This document shows, in pieces, positions 49,744-61,698 of a stretch of 64,000 nucleotides of DNA (its first letter is position 1; each line of letters starts with the position of its first letter). Below the pieces are notes generated by a model. It saw only the letters and a list, made by a program, of their open reading frames with translations, had not been told where the DNA came from and searched no databases. The position numbers and the translations under genes were made by a program. The stretch comes from Cycas panzhihuaensis (taxonomy: Eukaryota; Cycadophyta). The stretch is from NCBI GenBank assembly GCA_023213395.1, contig CM041465.1:9548001-9612000 (forward strand), read 5' to 3'.

Positions 49744-50142
49744 ATCTCTACCTTGATAACAATTTACCTCAAACCTTTCCTAGACCATTTATCACCTTTT
49801 CTGTAAACCAAAAGAAGTTAAATACCATTTGAACTTATCTAATAGTACTAGTTTTATGAACATGTTAGCATAATTTTATTTTGTGTTAACCTTCTCAAGT
49901 GCCACTCCACCTACTTTCACAACTTATCTAACAAAATGATACTTAAGAGCAATATGCTCTATCCTACTATGATAAGCTAGATTCTTTGTTAAGTAAATGG
50001 CACTTTGACTATTAAAAAATATCTTTACCTTTTTCTATTTCCTTCTAAGCTCAACCAATAGACCCTATAACTAGATTGCTTTCTTACAAGCATGTGTTGT
50101 AGTAATATATTTTACTTTTGTAGTTGATAATGTAATTGTACT

Positions 50143-51300
50143 CTATAATTTTAACATCCAACTAATTTGACCATTTGTAAGAATAATCATATAACCCAAT
50201 GTAGAACTTCTCTTATCTAAATCTCTTGTAAAGTCTGAATCAACATATCCATAAACTTGATTACCTGTACCACCAAAGGTGATGCAATAGCCACTTGTAC
50301 CCTTCAAATACTGAAGTACCCATTTCACTGCTACCTAATGTTCCTTTCTTGGATTTGCCATGAACTTGTTAACTACACTGACTACATGTGAAATGTCAAG
50401 TCTTGTACATACCATGCTATACATCAAACTTCCTACTACACTAGCATTAGGTACATAAGACATATAATCCTTTTCTTCTTTATTACTAGGACTCATACTC
50501 AAAGAAAACTTAAAATGGGAAGCCAAAAAGATATTCACTAGTTTTACATTTTCCATACTAGATCTGGGTAGCCACTTCTCTGTATATTTCTACTGTGATA
50601 ACTATAAATTACCATTTTTCTTGTCTCTATGTATCTCCATGCCTAAGATTTATTTTGTAACTCCTAGATATTTCATATTAAAAGTCTTAGCCAATTGAGC
50701 ATTTAACTTATTGATTTCTGCTATATTTTTGCTTACAGCTAGCATGCCATTAATATACAATATCAAGATAATAAATAAGCCATTGTTTAAGAATTTAAAG
50801 TAAACACAATGAGTATACTCAGTTCTTTTAAAAATTTGGCTCTTCATAAAGGCATCAAAATTCCTGTACCATTGCCTAGGTGATTACTTCAGGCTATATA
50901 ATGATTTCCTAAATCTGCAAATGAATCTTTTCTTGCCATCGTATACAAACCCTTCTAGTTAACCCATATATATCTCCTTATCTAAATCTTTATGTAGAAA
51001 AGTTATTTTTACATCTAATTGCTCCAACTCCAAATCAAGAGAATTTACCAATGCTAATAGAACCCAGATTAAAACAAGTTTAATAATTGGTAAAAAAATC
51101 TCATGAAAATCAATACTTACTTTCTATGCAAAACATTTAGCCACCAGTCTTACCCTGTATTTATTAACCTTTCTATCAACATCTGTTTGTAACTAATAGT
51201 CTTCCTACCATGTAGAAGTTCTACTAAGTCCCATGAATTATTTTTCTTCAAAGCATCTATATCTTCCTGAATAGCCCTCTTCCACTTCTCACTATATATA
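50143..51300 (-). pseudogene. Element H reverse transcriptase and RNase H
   Basis: Three clean stretches are visible. 50650-50847 is the RT palm, where the expected Y-V-D-D-M-L reads YINGML, so both catalytic Asp are lost (Asn and Gly). 50335-50556 contains MYSMVCTRLDISHVVSVVNKF, the region after RT. 50143-50328 is RNase H with LKGTSGYCITF and YGYVDSDFTRDLDKRSST, the first catalytic Asp area. RT and RNase H would copy RNA to DNA; this copy cannot. Confidence 0.9.
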
Positions 51301-52400
51301 TCATCTACTACTTCCTAATAGCATGTAGGCTCACAATCATTAGAAACTAAAGTAATAGAAATAGAAGGGATGTATTTGTTAGGTGGATGACTGACTCATG
51401 TAGATCTTCTAACTGTTGGTAGGGGAGTATCCACATACTCCTATAAATCTACTATAGATTCATCTTTAGAAATCTCTTCTTATATTTCCATTTCCAAATA
51501 TGGTTAGGTATCAAGCTTGACCTCTTGATGTTCAACTTTCTACTCTTATTTTACTTTAACTTTTGTACTATCTAATTTTAGAAAAGGATATTCATCAAAT
51601 ATAATATCTCTATTAATAATGGTTTTATGGGTAGTAGGATCCCATAACCTGTAACCCTTCACACCATCCCTGTCACCATAACCAACAAAGATACATCACT
51701 TGGATTTCAGGTTTAACTTTAAACATTGGCTTTTATTAGTCAACGAATAAGCATCATAACAAAAAACTTTTAAATTTGAATAGTCACATGGGTATCCAGT
51801 CCATACCTATTTAGGAATCTTATAGTCTATTGCAAGTGATGGTGACCTGTTTACCAAATAATTTGTCTGAATAACTTCTACCCATAAGCCTTGCTCCACT
51901 CTTGCATTACTCATCATGCTTCTCACTCTTTTCAAGAGTGTCCTATTCACGTGCTTAGCTATCCCATTCTTCTGTGAAGTATAACTAGTGGTCTTATGCC
52001 TTTCAATCCTAACTTCTCTGTAATAGTTCTTAAACTCCAAGGAGTTGAACTCACTTACATTATCAGTTCTTAAATATTTAATTGACCTATTAGTGCTCTT
52101 CTTAACTAGAGCCTTGAATCATTTAAACACACTAAAAACTTCAGATTTCCTTTTCAAAAAATAGACCCATACCTTTCTATAGTAATCATCTATAAATGTG
52201 ATAAAGTACAATGATCCTCCATAAAATATTATAGGGACTAGTCCCCACACATTTGAATGTACATAATCTAGAACACCTTTGCTAGTGTGACTACCTACTT
52301 TAAACCTTAGTCTACACTACTTTCTAAAAATATAATGTTTAAAAAAAGTTAGATTTGAAAGCTACAAGTTAGGGAGAAACTTATAATTCATTAGCACCTT
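51301..52400 (-). pseudogene. Element H integrase
   Basis: The clean stretch at 51807-52040 holds TSYTSQKNGIAKHVNRTLLK and SMMSNARVEQGLWVEVI, the end of the copia integrase core (Q-N-G-x-x-E-R-x-N-R-T); the Glu of the catalytic triad is Lys here. Upstream, DDYYRKVWVYFL-like text near 52150-52200 is readable through stops. Downstream (51600-51800) the C-terminal LNLKSK..C-I-F-V-G-Y-G-like segment is readable, then the usual low-complexity linker. Confidence 0.85.
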
Positions 52401-53700
52401 AAGTCCTCTCTCACTCATGTGCCTAATTCTTTGATGCCATAACTGAGCTACATCTTCTGTAGCCTTTGATATTATAGCTGCATGGCTAACATCTGTACTT
52501 TCCACTAAAATATAAAGATTTCATTTCTTTAAGGATTTCATAACAACCAATGCACCCTTTGACACCTTTAAGACTCCTTCACAACCTATGTATTTATAAC
52601 CACTAGAATCTAGTTCACCCAAGAAGTTTAGATTCCTTTTTAGATTAGATACATGTCTAATTTTAGTTAATATTCTTACTATACCATCAAACATTTTAAT
52701 TTTGATACTACCAATGCCTACTATTTTATAAAAAACTTCATTTCCCATAAGCACATCACCACCATCAAGAGGTTGGCATGATGAAAACCAACTCTTGTAT
52801 GGACACATGGTGTGAAGCACCTAAATCTAATAACCAATCATAATGATAATGGGAAACATTACAAGCAACTAAGACATCATCATCTGTATCTTGATTTGAC
52901 TCCAACTAATTAGCCTCCTTGACAGGATCTTCCTTTTTTTGGAACTCCTTCTTTTTGTAGTAATCCTTCTTAAGGTGACTTGGTCTTATTGTAGTGGCAA
53001 CATTTGAGCTTACTCTTCTTACCTTTTGACTTTGACCTCAATGTGTCCCTAGAGCTTTTTTCTCTCTTAATCACTCTACCTCTTTCTATCATAGCTTCTA
53101 GTATAGAGGTTTCAAGACTAAACTTCCTCCTCATCTCTTTCATCATCAAAGCACTCACGATAAAATCATAGTCTAATTCATTTGTAATGCTAAAACTAAT
53201 TAAGGTAACAATATTATCCTAAGATTCTAGTAATAAATATAACAAGGTAATGACTTTATCCTCATTCTTAATTGTGACAATGATACTAGCTAAATGATAA
53301 ATAAGAGTATTGAAAATATTTAAATAATCAAGAATTTTTATATCTTCCTTCATCCATAGCGATTACAACTACCTCTTCAAGTAGATTTGATTCACCACTG
53401 ATTTGGTCATGTATAAGCCTTTCAACTAGGTCCATAATCCTACTACTGTCTTCTCCCTCGTGATGTTAAACATAACTTAATCCACCAAGTATAATCATAT
53501 TGTGTTAATATCCCTTTTATCTAGATCATCCCATTTATTATCATCCATCCTTGTAGGTTTCTTTGATTTGCCTACTAGAGTTATATACAATTCTTATTGT
53601 GCCAAAACATCATACGCTTTCAACTTCCACAACTCAAAGTTATTCTTACCATTGAATTTCTCCATATTAAACTTTGTATTCATTAGTTTCACCATTTAGT
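52401..53700 (-). pseudogene. Element H gag and protease
   Basis: The gag start region near 53660-53700 reads MEKFNGKNNFELWKLK, a textbook copia opening. The clean stretch at 52970-53158 (SALMMKEMRRKFS, then basic KSKGKKSKLKCCHYNK) is the end of gag with a decayed zinc knuckle. The protease (52521-52830) reads LLDLGASHTMCPYKSWF, where D-S-G-A has become D-L-G-A, and continues cleanly for 99 codons to FLGELDSSGYKY. Confidence 0.88.
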
Positions 53701-53767
53701 ATAGAAAAAGCCAACACCAAAACCTTCACAAACTCACTAGAAAAATAAAAGTAGCTCTGATACCACT

Positions 53768-54430
53768 TGTTAAGAAAATTAGGTCCCAATAACCAGAAAT
53801 TGCCACCAAGATCTAAACTAGTTTGTAACTAGTTACATGAATTAAAATTAAAATTTAATATGCAAGTTCTTAAACCAAAGATAATATAATAAATAAATTA
53901 GAAAGCTAAAGCATCATATATACACTAGATATAATGTGGTAAAACGCTAATAGTATGTTAGGGAAATATCTACACAAGAAAGGTATCGATCTTTATTATC
54001 TAAGAATAGAGAAATATATATAATCTGCAATAGAATGCTTACGACAACAACAACTGACTACCTCTTCTCAATAGAGTACATCTAATACATCGAATATAAT
54101 CAACATAATGAAAGAATGCCCTAATTCAAGCTATGTAAGAGAGTCATATAAGGCATAAATATTTACCATTAATTTTGGGATATTTTAAATGAATGAGCCT
54201 AATTCTCTTTACAATTTAGTATCTTTTATAGTACTAGTTTTTTGGGTTAGGGGCTATTGCCCCCAAACCCCCTCTTTATAGGGGTGAGGTTTGGGATCCC
54301 TCTACACTTCATGGCTAAGAGGGGCTTCTGCCCCCCTTGGATCCCCCAATGGAAGTTAAAGGGAGAAATCGTGTTGTCAATCTATCAAATTTTTTTCACC
54401 TCTAAAATATTATTATTATATTATCTAATA
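53768..54430 (-). repeat. 5' LTR of element H
   Basis: It is 663 bp, TGTTAAGAAAATT to TTATCTAATA. Its GC-rich block at 54243-54366 aligns with that of the partner but differs in the lengths of the G and C runs. Confidence 0.92.
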
Positions 54431-54435
54431 ATTAT

Positions 54436-55105
54436 ATAAGAGAGCTATTGCGGTAATATCATGGTGTGGTGATGAGGTGAAGAGAGTGCATGAAGCATAC
54501 TTCCTTTATGGGTGAAGAAAGATGATATGAGGCAAAGGTATACTTGTTATATATGAGTTATAGGGTAAGCTAGTTGGGTAAGTTTGATGGTGAGAGATGG
54601 GTGAAAAAGAGGGTAAGAAGGGCAAATGACAGGTATATGTCATGGTAGTAAAGTACACTAATTGATAGGTAGGATAGGAAAGGGTGAGAATGGGAAGGTT
54701 AAATTGAGAGACCTTAGCTACAAAAATGAAGCAAACTCTATTACTATTTTTAGTGTGGTATAGATCATTGCACAAGTCTATATATATGTGATTTATTCAA
54801 AGTTAAATGGTATGTTTTATTCATATATATTCAAGTTCTTTTGCATCAGATGTGTATGAGGTGATGAGGTTTAAAATTTACTATTTGTATAAATGGTTAT
54901 CAATGATGGTGGACCATTATACTTTGATAGTTGGACTAAAGTTAACATAAGGGTTTGTGGCCTATTTGATGCTAGTTTAATAAGTATACATATTTGAACA
55001 AGTCTGATATAGAACTAAGATAATGCGATTTAATGAATTTGAAGTGTGAATGGAAAGGTCTATGATGAGAAGCCTTAAGATTAGTTATGCCTTTGTCATG
55101 GTATG
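54436..55105 (+). other. Element G interior, middle segment
   Basis: It is collinear with F from about 41645 to 42360 (ATAAGAGAG, GGTGATGAGG, then GCCTTTGTCATGGTAT). Non-coding. It ends in GTATG, the target duplication of the solo LTR. Confidence 0.8.
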
Positions 55106-57726
55106 TGTTTCCCGACTACCAGGAATGGATTTGGGATGCCTCGACTCAGGTAAGCTTAGGTATATGTACTTGCTCCCATCCTCACTCTTGTTTGACTAAG
55201 GTCGCTTAGTATATTGCCTGACGCATGCTTGCTTGTCATTTGCATGACTGCATTATTTTCTTGCTTGATCATACTACTTGTGTCTACCGCACACCACTCA
55301 GCCTATGACAACCCACTGTGGGGGCACTCCTCAGCGAGTCCTGCACCTCATATGGCACTCAGCCACCCACATCATCTCCATAGCCCCTCGGGCACCTTAG
55401 TTGGTCGCATCTCACCCATGACAGCTATACTTTGATTTGCTTTCTAAGTATGATAGGACCCCCGGTTGAGACCCGCCCCTCTCTTCTAACCACTTATCGG
55501 TCACCTGGGCACCAATCCCTAGCCTACTCAACCTTAACATATCTACTGTTTGGCTTTAGGCCCCATTTCTATTCTAATTTTAGCCTACAAGCCTACATCA
55601 CTGTAAACTTAGTGGTACCGTGATATTTTCTGCGGTACCGCGAAGTTTACCGTGGTGTGACTGTTTAAAAATATCTTTTAAAATAGTCGTAGTAGTTCCC
55701 ACTCTTTTTGCAGAACTGCCACGTGGCGTCTGCGCCTTTTTACTTCCCTATAACCCTAAACACTCACTTGGGGCTAGTGGAACATAAAACCCAAAAAGTG
55801 AATTATTTTTCTCTCTTCTTCTTCCATTTTTTGATTGCACTACTACAACTCTCTCTCCTGGACTGCAAAAGGACATGCTCTTTGGCTCTGCTACTCTTCC
55901 TACAGGGATTCCTGCTACATCTCAGGCCATCCTCCAGTAGCTCAGGCCCTCTCTTTACAGGTTTACATAGTGGAGAAAGGAGTACTTATAGGAACTCTCC
56001 AAAGCAAAGCTCCAAGGTCCCAAAACCACAATTGTGTTCTCACAGTTGCCTCTCCTTCAAGCCACCCTCAAAAGCCTATCAAACATAGGCTTCTTCTCCT
56101 ATTTTCTAGCAGGAATAAGCTTCTATTCTCTGCTGTAAGGTACTTCTCAATATTTGCTCTAAGATTCATATTTTTTCCCTTACTTTCTATGAACAGTTCT
56201 TAGCTATTTTGTTGTTCTTGACTTTGTACCCTTTAAGAACTAGTTCTTTGCACCCTATCTTGCAGTGCTCCCTCTCATTTCCTGCAAGTCCACTTTAAGG
56301 TGGATGTACAAGAGGGTTACACAAGGAAAGATGAAGGGAGAAAGATGGGGTTAGTCCCCCTTGTTGACCTTCTCCCCAAGGGTCCAAACCCTTCCTCTCC
56401 TTCCTCTTGCACCTACTGCCTCCTTTGGAGCTGGGCTAGGGATTTGGGAGCCTATTTTCTAGATATGAAACAACATTGGCAACCCCTTGCCACATTGGTT
56501 TTAGACCTGCACTGGCTAGTTTTGGGCACCACATAAGCCCCAAAACCCTTCCTGATTGGTTTATGACCCGTAGCCTATCCCAACTAGATAATTTACTGCT
56601 CATAGCACTTCGTCCCTTGGGTGTGCTTGTACATCATTCTGCTGGTTTGTCTTCTCTCTTGCTCGCTGTCCCATACAGTCAATATATTTTATTTTTCCTT
56701 CCCCGAGGCTATGTGGAGATTTCTGTGGGTGACCTGGTCATTCCAAGGCTAACTCTTTTACTTTGGGTACCGTTTGGTGTTGATGCTTACTCGACTCCTA
56801 TTTGGAGTTTTGGAGTAATGTGCAATGTGTCCTTGATCTAATTTGATATCAGCTTCTTTGTATTTACACATACATATAGTAGATATATTTGGTACCCTCT
56901 CTTCCAGGAGGGAGAAACTTTCATGTTGTGATTGGTAGGTTTTGCGGTAACGGAGTTACACATGAGGCGAGTTCGTTAATAGGTTGGCCTCTTGTTAGTT
57001 ACATTTCCTTATTTATTTTTCGCTGTCTTTGCCTTGCTTTGCTTCTTTTGCATATTTGGGGAAGGTAAGATAGCCCCTCGACTGCTCACAACAACCATCA
57101 CCGGCTAGTCTCACCTATGCGACAAGTTGGAGCGGGAGGGTGCACAAAGAAATGAAGGTCACAACACTCCATTCGCACGCCATGTCCAGGTATTCTTCTT
57201 CTCCTTTTGGTCTTTTCCTATAGCACTTTTCTTCCATGCATATGTTTGCATGCTAAAATATGTAGGAAACAAAAAAGAGAAAAGAAATCCATCTTTGCAT
57301 TTATATGTCTTTTCATTTATAGTTGCTTTTATTACGTGTAGGTAGTTCTCTCTGAATGTGAGTTATCCATTCCTCACTTCTTCGACTAGCCCACACGTAG
57401 GATATCATACTACACACATTCACTTGCACACCACCTACTCTCTTTCTTGAGAAGATGCAACCCTTTAGGATCCCTCTTCCTCTTCCCGACCATCCAAAGG
57501 GTAGGAGGGCCTCACCTTTTGGGATGACCCAAAGCCTCGTATTGCGTCCCTCTCCCAAGATCACCCTAAAGTAATTAGGTGCCATTTGTAGGTCCCGAAT
57601 CTGTGCTCCGGTGCATGGACACCCTGCATGGTGTTTTCTTACCAATTGATCTGACTCTTAGCCCAACTACATCTTATGTAGTCATACCTTACTAAACGTA
57701 GGAGACCACCCCGTAGATACGTTTAA
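55106..57726 (+). mobile_element. Solo LTR of the left-edge gypsy family, nested in element G
   Basis: It is a 2.6 kb block starting TGTTTCCCG that aligns end to end with the LTR at 2839-5542 and has no internal region. GTATG flanks it (55101-55105 and 57727-57731). Element F, uninterrupted at about 42355, gives the pre-insertion sequence. A single LTR with an intact target duplication is the expected product of recombination between the two LTRs of a full element. Open frames within it (for example 55708-56203) are not shared with the other copy and are not genes. Confidence 0.9.
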
Positions 57727-57731
57727 GTATG

Positions 57732-59532
57732 AAATGAGAGTTGGTTGTCTTATATACCCCTCTTAGGTTGTATTGTAGGTGAGTATCATGATATAGATGG
57801 TGAGATTGGTGCATGATATAGTTTGCTTCCCATAGATTTATGGAAAAAGTTATAGCAAATATGTATGAGACCTCTTCTAATATTGTTCATGGCATATATT
57901 CCCCATTGAGTGTATGCTTGGACTAATCAAAAGCCTTCCATTTATTTCTTAGGTGCATTGGAGTGTACATATCTTATATGAATATCACAATAATAGGATG
58001 ACAAAAGTATGGGATTATTTAGCTTACAAACAATATGATCTATAGGGGAAATGCATTGTGAATAGTTTTGATGTTAGTTGAAGAGTTGCTAACATATCAT
58101 GCTAAGTGTCATCTAATTATAAGTTTTATCCTTTATTTATTCTTTTTTCCAAGTCATTGTTTAGTAGGTATGGAGGTTTATTTATCTAACATTATGTTTA
58201 AGACAAAAGCAAGACTTAGTGGAGGATTTATGATGAGGAGCCATTAGTTGACTAGACATAAATTACAATCCCATGTTCCATTGATGGTTTGATCCCAAAA
58301 GAGCTTAGTTGGTGAAGAAATCAATTATCAACCTTTCCTCCTTGAGATCTTGGGAGTTAGTGTAGAAAACTCAATAACATCAAAACAACAATGAGCCCAT
58401 GAAAGGAAAATTCTACACCAAATCAATTATTCTTGACATTGATCCAAAAGTATGAGGAGTAATACTTTTATTAAACCATGAAAATCTCCATTTAATGGTG
58501 GAGAAATCAACTAGCAAAAGAATGGTAAAATTACAAGGAATAAATGTTACAATTATACCATAAGGGGGACTCAAACCCTCCAAATGCTTCTCCAAGGATG
58601 CTTCCCAAGTCAAGTCTCCAAGAACCACCTCTCCAACCTATAGAAGGGCTCAATTTATAGAAATAAACCTGAATTGCATGTTTAACAAGTGGCAATCATG
58701 CAAGTATAACCACTAACCACCAGAATGCATGTTGTCCAAGTGGCCTTCATACAATTCTTAAAATGTTTTAGCTTGTAACAGATCTTAACGTACTCAAATT
58801 TGGCTTAAATTTGGTACACATATAGGAATGCATGTCCCCTCAGTTTCCTCAAAGTTTTAGCTCATTTGGATGTCATTTGACTGCATTTTTATTCATTTAA
58901 TAATAATATGTATTTGCTGTTTTTCTGCTGTCCAAGTGGCCTTCATGTAATTCTTAAAAGTTTCGGCTTATAACTAACCTTAACGGACTCCAATTCATCT
59001 CACATTTGATACACGTATAGGAACACATGTCTCCTCCACTTCCTCAAAATTTTAGCTCATTTGGATGTCATTTGGCCATGTTTCTATTTATATAATGATA
59101 ATATATATTTTCTATTTTTTTCTGCCAGCTGTGGGATTAATTTTTATGCAAAGACAAGGCTTGAACTCTAATCAAATGATATTTTCTGAACCCCACCTTT
59201 TGTACACATATAGTGGGATGTGTCTTATCCCCTTAAACAAAATTTCATAGAATTTTGATACCATTTGGCCATATCTCTTTTAGTTATGCCAATGCCTAGC
59301 ATTTTCTGCATCCTGTAAACATATGGTAGATCCTCCTGGATCATGGTTGAAGACCTATATGATGATTAAAGATCAAGGATCAATATTCTAGTCAAAGCTC
59401 ATAATAAACACCAATGTTCCAATAAAAGAAGATTCATAATAGAGATATATATTAATAAAGAGTTATATATGTGGGATTTGGGTCCTTTTCCTATCTCAAG
59501 AACCTAGTTGGTTTGCAAGTTGGCAAGACATG
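57732..59532 (+). other. Element G interior, right segment
   Basis: It is collinear with F from about 42395 (GTATCATGATATAGATGGTGAG) to about 43065, but about 1.1 kb longer. The extra part, about 58300-59330, contains two diverged copies of a segment (TTTTAGCTCATTTGGATGTCATTTG near 58855 and 59050, with a third, weaker one near 59245) spaced about 195 bp apart, so a local tandem repeat accounts for some of the length. No coding was recognised. Confidence 0.65.
58730..59290. repeat. Diverged tandem repeat, about 195 bp period
   Basis: Phrases recur in the same order: TCCAAGTGGCCTTCAT (58736 and 58930), ATTCTTAAAA, CTTAACG.ACTC, GGAA.(G/A)CATGTC, and TTAGCTCATTTGGATGTCAT (about 58857 and 59052). 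A weaker third unit follows (TAATCAAATG, ATTTGGCCATAT). This is absent from F at the equivalent place. Confidence 0.75.
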
Positions 59533-59944
59533 TTGTGTAGGAGATCTCATGTAGAAAGAAGGATTAAGGTATGAGGAGATATTACGTACTAGTATCTATG
59601 TTATTAGTCTATTTTATGAGTGAAAGAAGGATTAAGGTATGAGCTTGGTGAACATGTCCACAAGTTGATCTCCACTTGGATAAACTTCAACCTACAACTT
59701 CCCTAATATGATTTTCTCTCAGATGTAATGCTGATATACCTTGTATATACTCAAGGCTTTGGATGTAACTCTAATAGTTCCTGTAACCATATAGCTCTCT
59801 CTATATTTAATACTTTATCCATAAAGCTCAGTCATATTCCTTTGACCAAACTAAGAAGTTGAGTCACTTGTGTAGGAGATCTCATGTAGAAAGAAGGATT
59901 AAGGTATGAGGAGATATTACGTACTAGTATCTATGTTATTAGTC
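59533..59944. repeat. Two identical 77 bp direct repeats flanking a copia scrap
   Basis: The 77 bases at 59533-59609 (TTGTGTAGGAGATC to TTATTAGTC) are repeated without difference at 59868-59944. Element F has one diverged copy at about 43070. A third partial copy (GAAAGAAGGATTAAGGTAT) sits at 59622. Between the copies lies a fragment of a copia RNase H. Confidence 0.93.
59641..59790 (-). pseudogene. Copia RNase H C-terminal scrap
   Basis: The minus-strand frame reads VEVYPSGDQLVDMFTKL, preceded by REKIILGKL-like text through stops, the copia RNase H tail. It is closest in kind to the tail of element A at 9170-9230. It has no polypurine tract or LTR on its left and is bounded by G-derived repeats. 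Confidence 0.75.
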
Positions 59945-60931
59945 ATATTTTAGCTATAGAGCTAGAATATAATCAAAACATGGGAAACAATAGCTCCAAA
60001 ACTTATTAAAACCATATATGCCCTTATTGATCCTTCATTCATCATTATGACTTTCAAAGCAACCTATAGCCTCTTCCATGACCTTAGATATCCCCCTCTA
60101 TAATTTGCTATGGCTTAGAAATATAGAGATCCTTCATCTAACACTCTAATTTCTTTATTAAATAATAACTTTTAACCTTCAACTTGACGATATGGTGATG
60201 CCATTGAATAAGAATCCCAATAAACCTATAAATCCTCATTGCACATATTTATTGGCTAGTATTCTTCATATGCATAGGTTTTTAATGAATTAACAAGCTC
60301 CACATCAAGTCCTAAATATGATGGTTTTCATCAACATAAGTTAATGAACCACATTTTTCCCTTAATGTGCCATAAAAGGCTCATCGATCATCGTAACATT
60401 AATGATAAAGGGTAACACTATGGCCTACCCACTAAAACATTAACTTTACAAGGTGATCAAGCCTATATTTAAAGCCTTGCTCTTAGACTCATGTATAACA
60501 ACTGCGTGTATATTGGAAAAACATACAAATAACTAGTCTAATAATAAATCAAATATGTGGAAAATATTTATAGAATTCAAGATAACCATAAAATCTATAC
60601 TCTTAACTAGATTTTTTGCATATGTACTAACATGCTTTAAGTTTATAACACTAACATTCTTCCAAGTTCCCTACATAACTATAATTTGAAACCATCCACA
60701 ACCTATAATAAAACTTCACTTGGTAAATGAATAAGCTACCCTACTTATTGCTCATAAATAGGCATACTTAAAATAAGTTTAGTATAAATGCTTAATAAGT
60801 ATACACTCATAAGCTTACAACTTAATTTAGGGTCAAAAATAGGCTCAAACCAAAGCTTTGACCAGGCTCTAACCACGACTTTAACACCAATTGTTAGAAT
60901 ATGGTATAAGTAAAAGTACATAAACGCAAGC
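59945..60931. other. Copia-derived remnant ending in a truncated LTR (J)
   Basis: Most of it is AT-rich with no domain I can name. At the right end, ACACCAAT is followed by TGTTAGAATATGG (LTR start at 60892), matching the K remnant at 45969. This LTR is cut after 40 bp by element I. The primer-binding site position is decayed (TTTAACACCAA). Confidence 0.5.
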
Positions 60932-61229
60932 TGAAAAGAGTGGATCTATCCTTCATCTCCATGTACTAAACACAAAGGCAAATATGGGAGCAAGAGAGAC
61001 TTGAGAGAAAGAAAGTAGCTCTCATAAAATGGGGAGGTAAGAATGATCCTCCTCCATTGAGCTTTTACTTTTATATTGAGAGAGGGAGCATTAGAGTTAG
61101 GTGAAATGAAATTATATATAATACACATAAAAGTGCATTTCACTTAAGTGATATAATTTAAAGTTCACTTAAGACCCTTTCTAGAAATAATCAACTAATA
61201 TAATGATCTTATGACATTAATCCTTTTCA
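60932..61229 (-). repeat. 3' LTR of element I
   Basis: It is 298 bp, TGAAAAGAGTGG to CCTTTTCA, with intact TG/CA ends, unlike most LTRs here. Confidence 0.95.
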
Positions 61230-61698
61230 ATCTCCCCCTTAATGGTAGAAGGTCATTTCATCCTATTTTATTCTATCCTATGAGGTCTTCATTTGAGCCT
61301 CTTACAAAGCAAACTACTATGACACTTTTGTGGGAAACCCTTATGGGAAAGAAAATCCACAAATTTTCTAATCTACTAACATGGCTCAGGCGACTCTTTA
61401 AATGAAGCCAGATAGCCAATCAGTACAATGAATTTTATATCTGAAATCTATTGAGTCTCCATATACCATTTGGTCATCCACCATGTCCTTTTAGGTTTTC
61501 ATAGGTTCTAATTTTCCAAAATAATACAACCCTTATCCTTTCGCACCCACAAGGGGTTTTCATGAATGGGATAGAGCAAAGACTTACTCTTATCCTTCTG
61601 CGTCCATAAGGGATTTTCATGAATGAGATAGAGTATGATGGTCCTATTGTTATCTCCTTTAATCAGTTGGAGATGGAGGCCCTAAGGCTGAGTTTCTT
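61230..61698 (-). other. Element I 3' untranslated region
   Basis: It lies between the RNase H stop and the polypurine tract. It contains the same 57 bp tandem duplication as element D (units start at 61537 and 61594). Confidence 0.75.

Larger units (their letters stand above)
49065..54430 (-). mobile_element. Ty1/copia element H, nested in element G
   Basis: The LTRs are at 49065-49743 (679 bp) and 53768-54430 (663 bp). The perfect primer-binding site TGGTATCAGAGC (53765-53754) lies just inside the right LTR. Flanks GTTAC (49060-49064) and ATTAT (54431-54435) are a target duplication that differs by two transitions; element F, which lacks H, reads GATTACATAAGAGAG at the same point, confirming the site. 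Minus-strand order is gag, protease, integrase, RT, RNase H. It is dead by stops and by loss of the RT catalytic Asp pair. Confidence 0.93.
47190..59609 (+). mobile_element. Non-autonomous LTR element G (relative of F), interrupted twice
   Basis: The 5' LTR (47190-47500, 311 bp) shares GATCTATAAATATGGATC and GTTTCCCA with the LTR of F, and is followed directly by TGGTATTAGAGC (47501-47512). The interior aligns with F in three pieces (47513-49064, 54436-55105 and 57732-59609), separated by copia element H and by the solo LTR of the gypsy family. Its 3' end stops at the duplicated block near 59.6 kb; no 3' LTR was found in the window. It has no coding capacity and is more diverged than F. Confidence 0.85.

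Noticed and set aside
55835-56203. 122-codon ORF in the solo LTR
   Set aside because: Overlaps other frames of similar length, not shared by the LTR at 2839-5542, and no domain.
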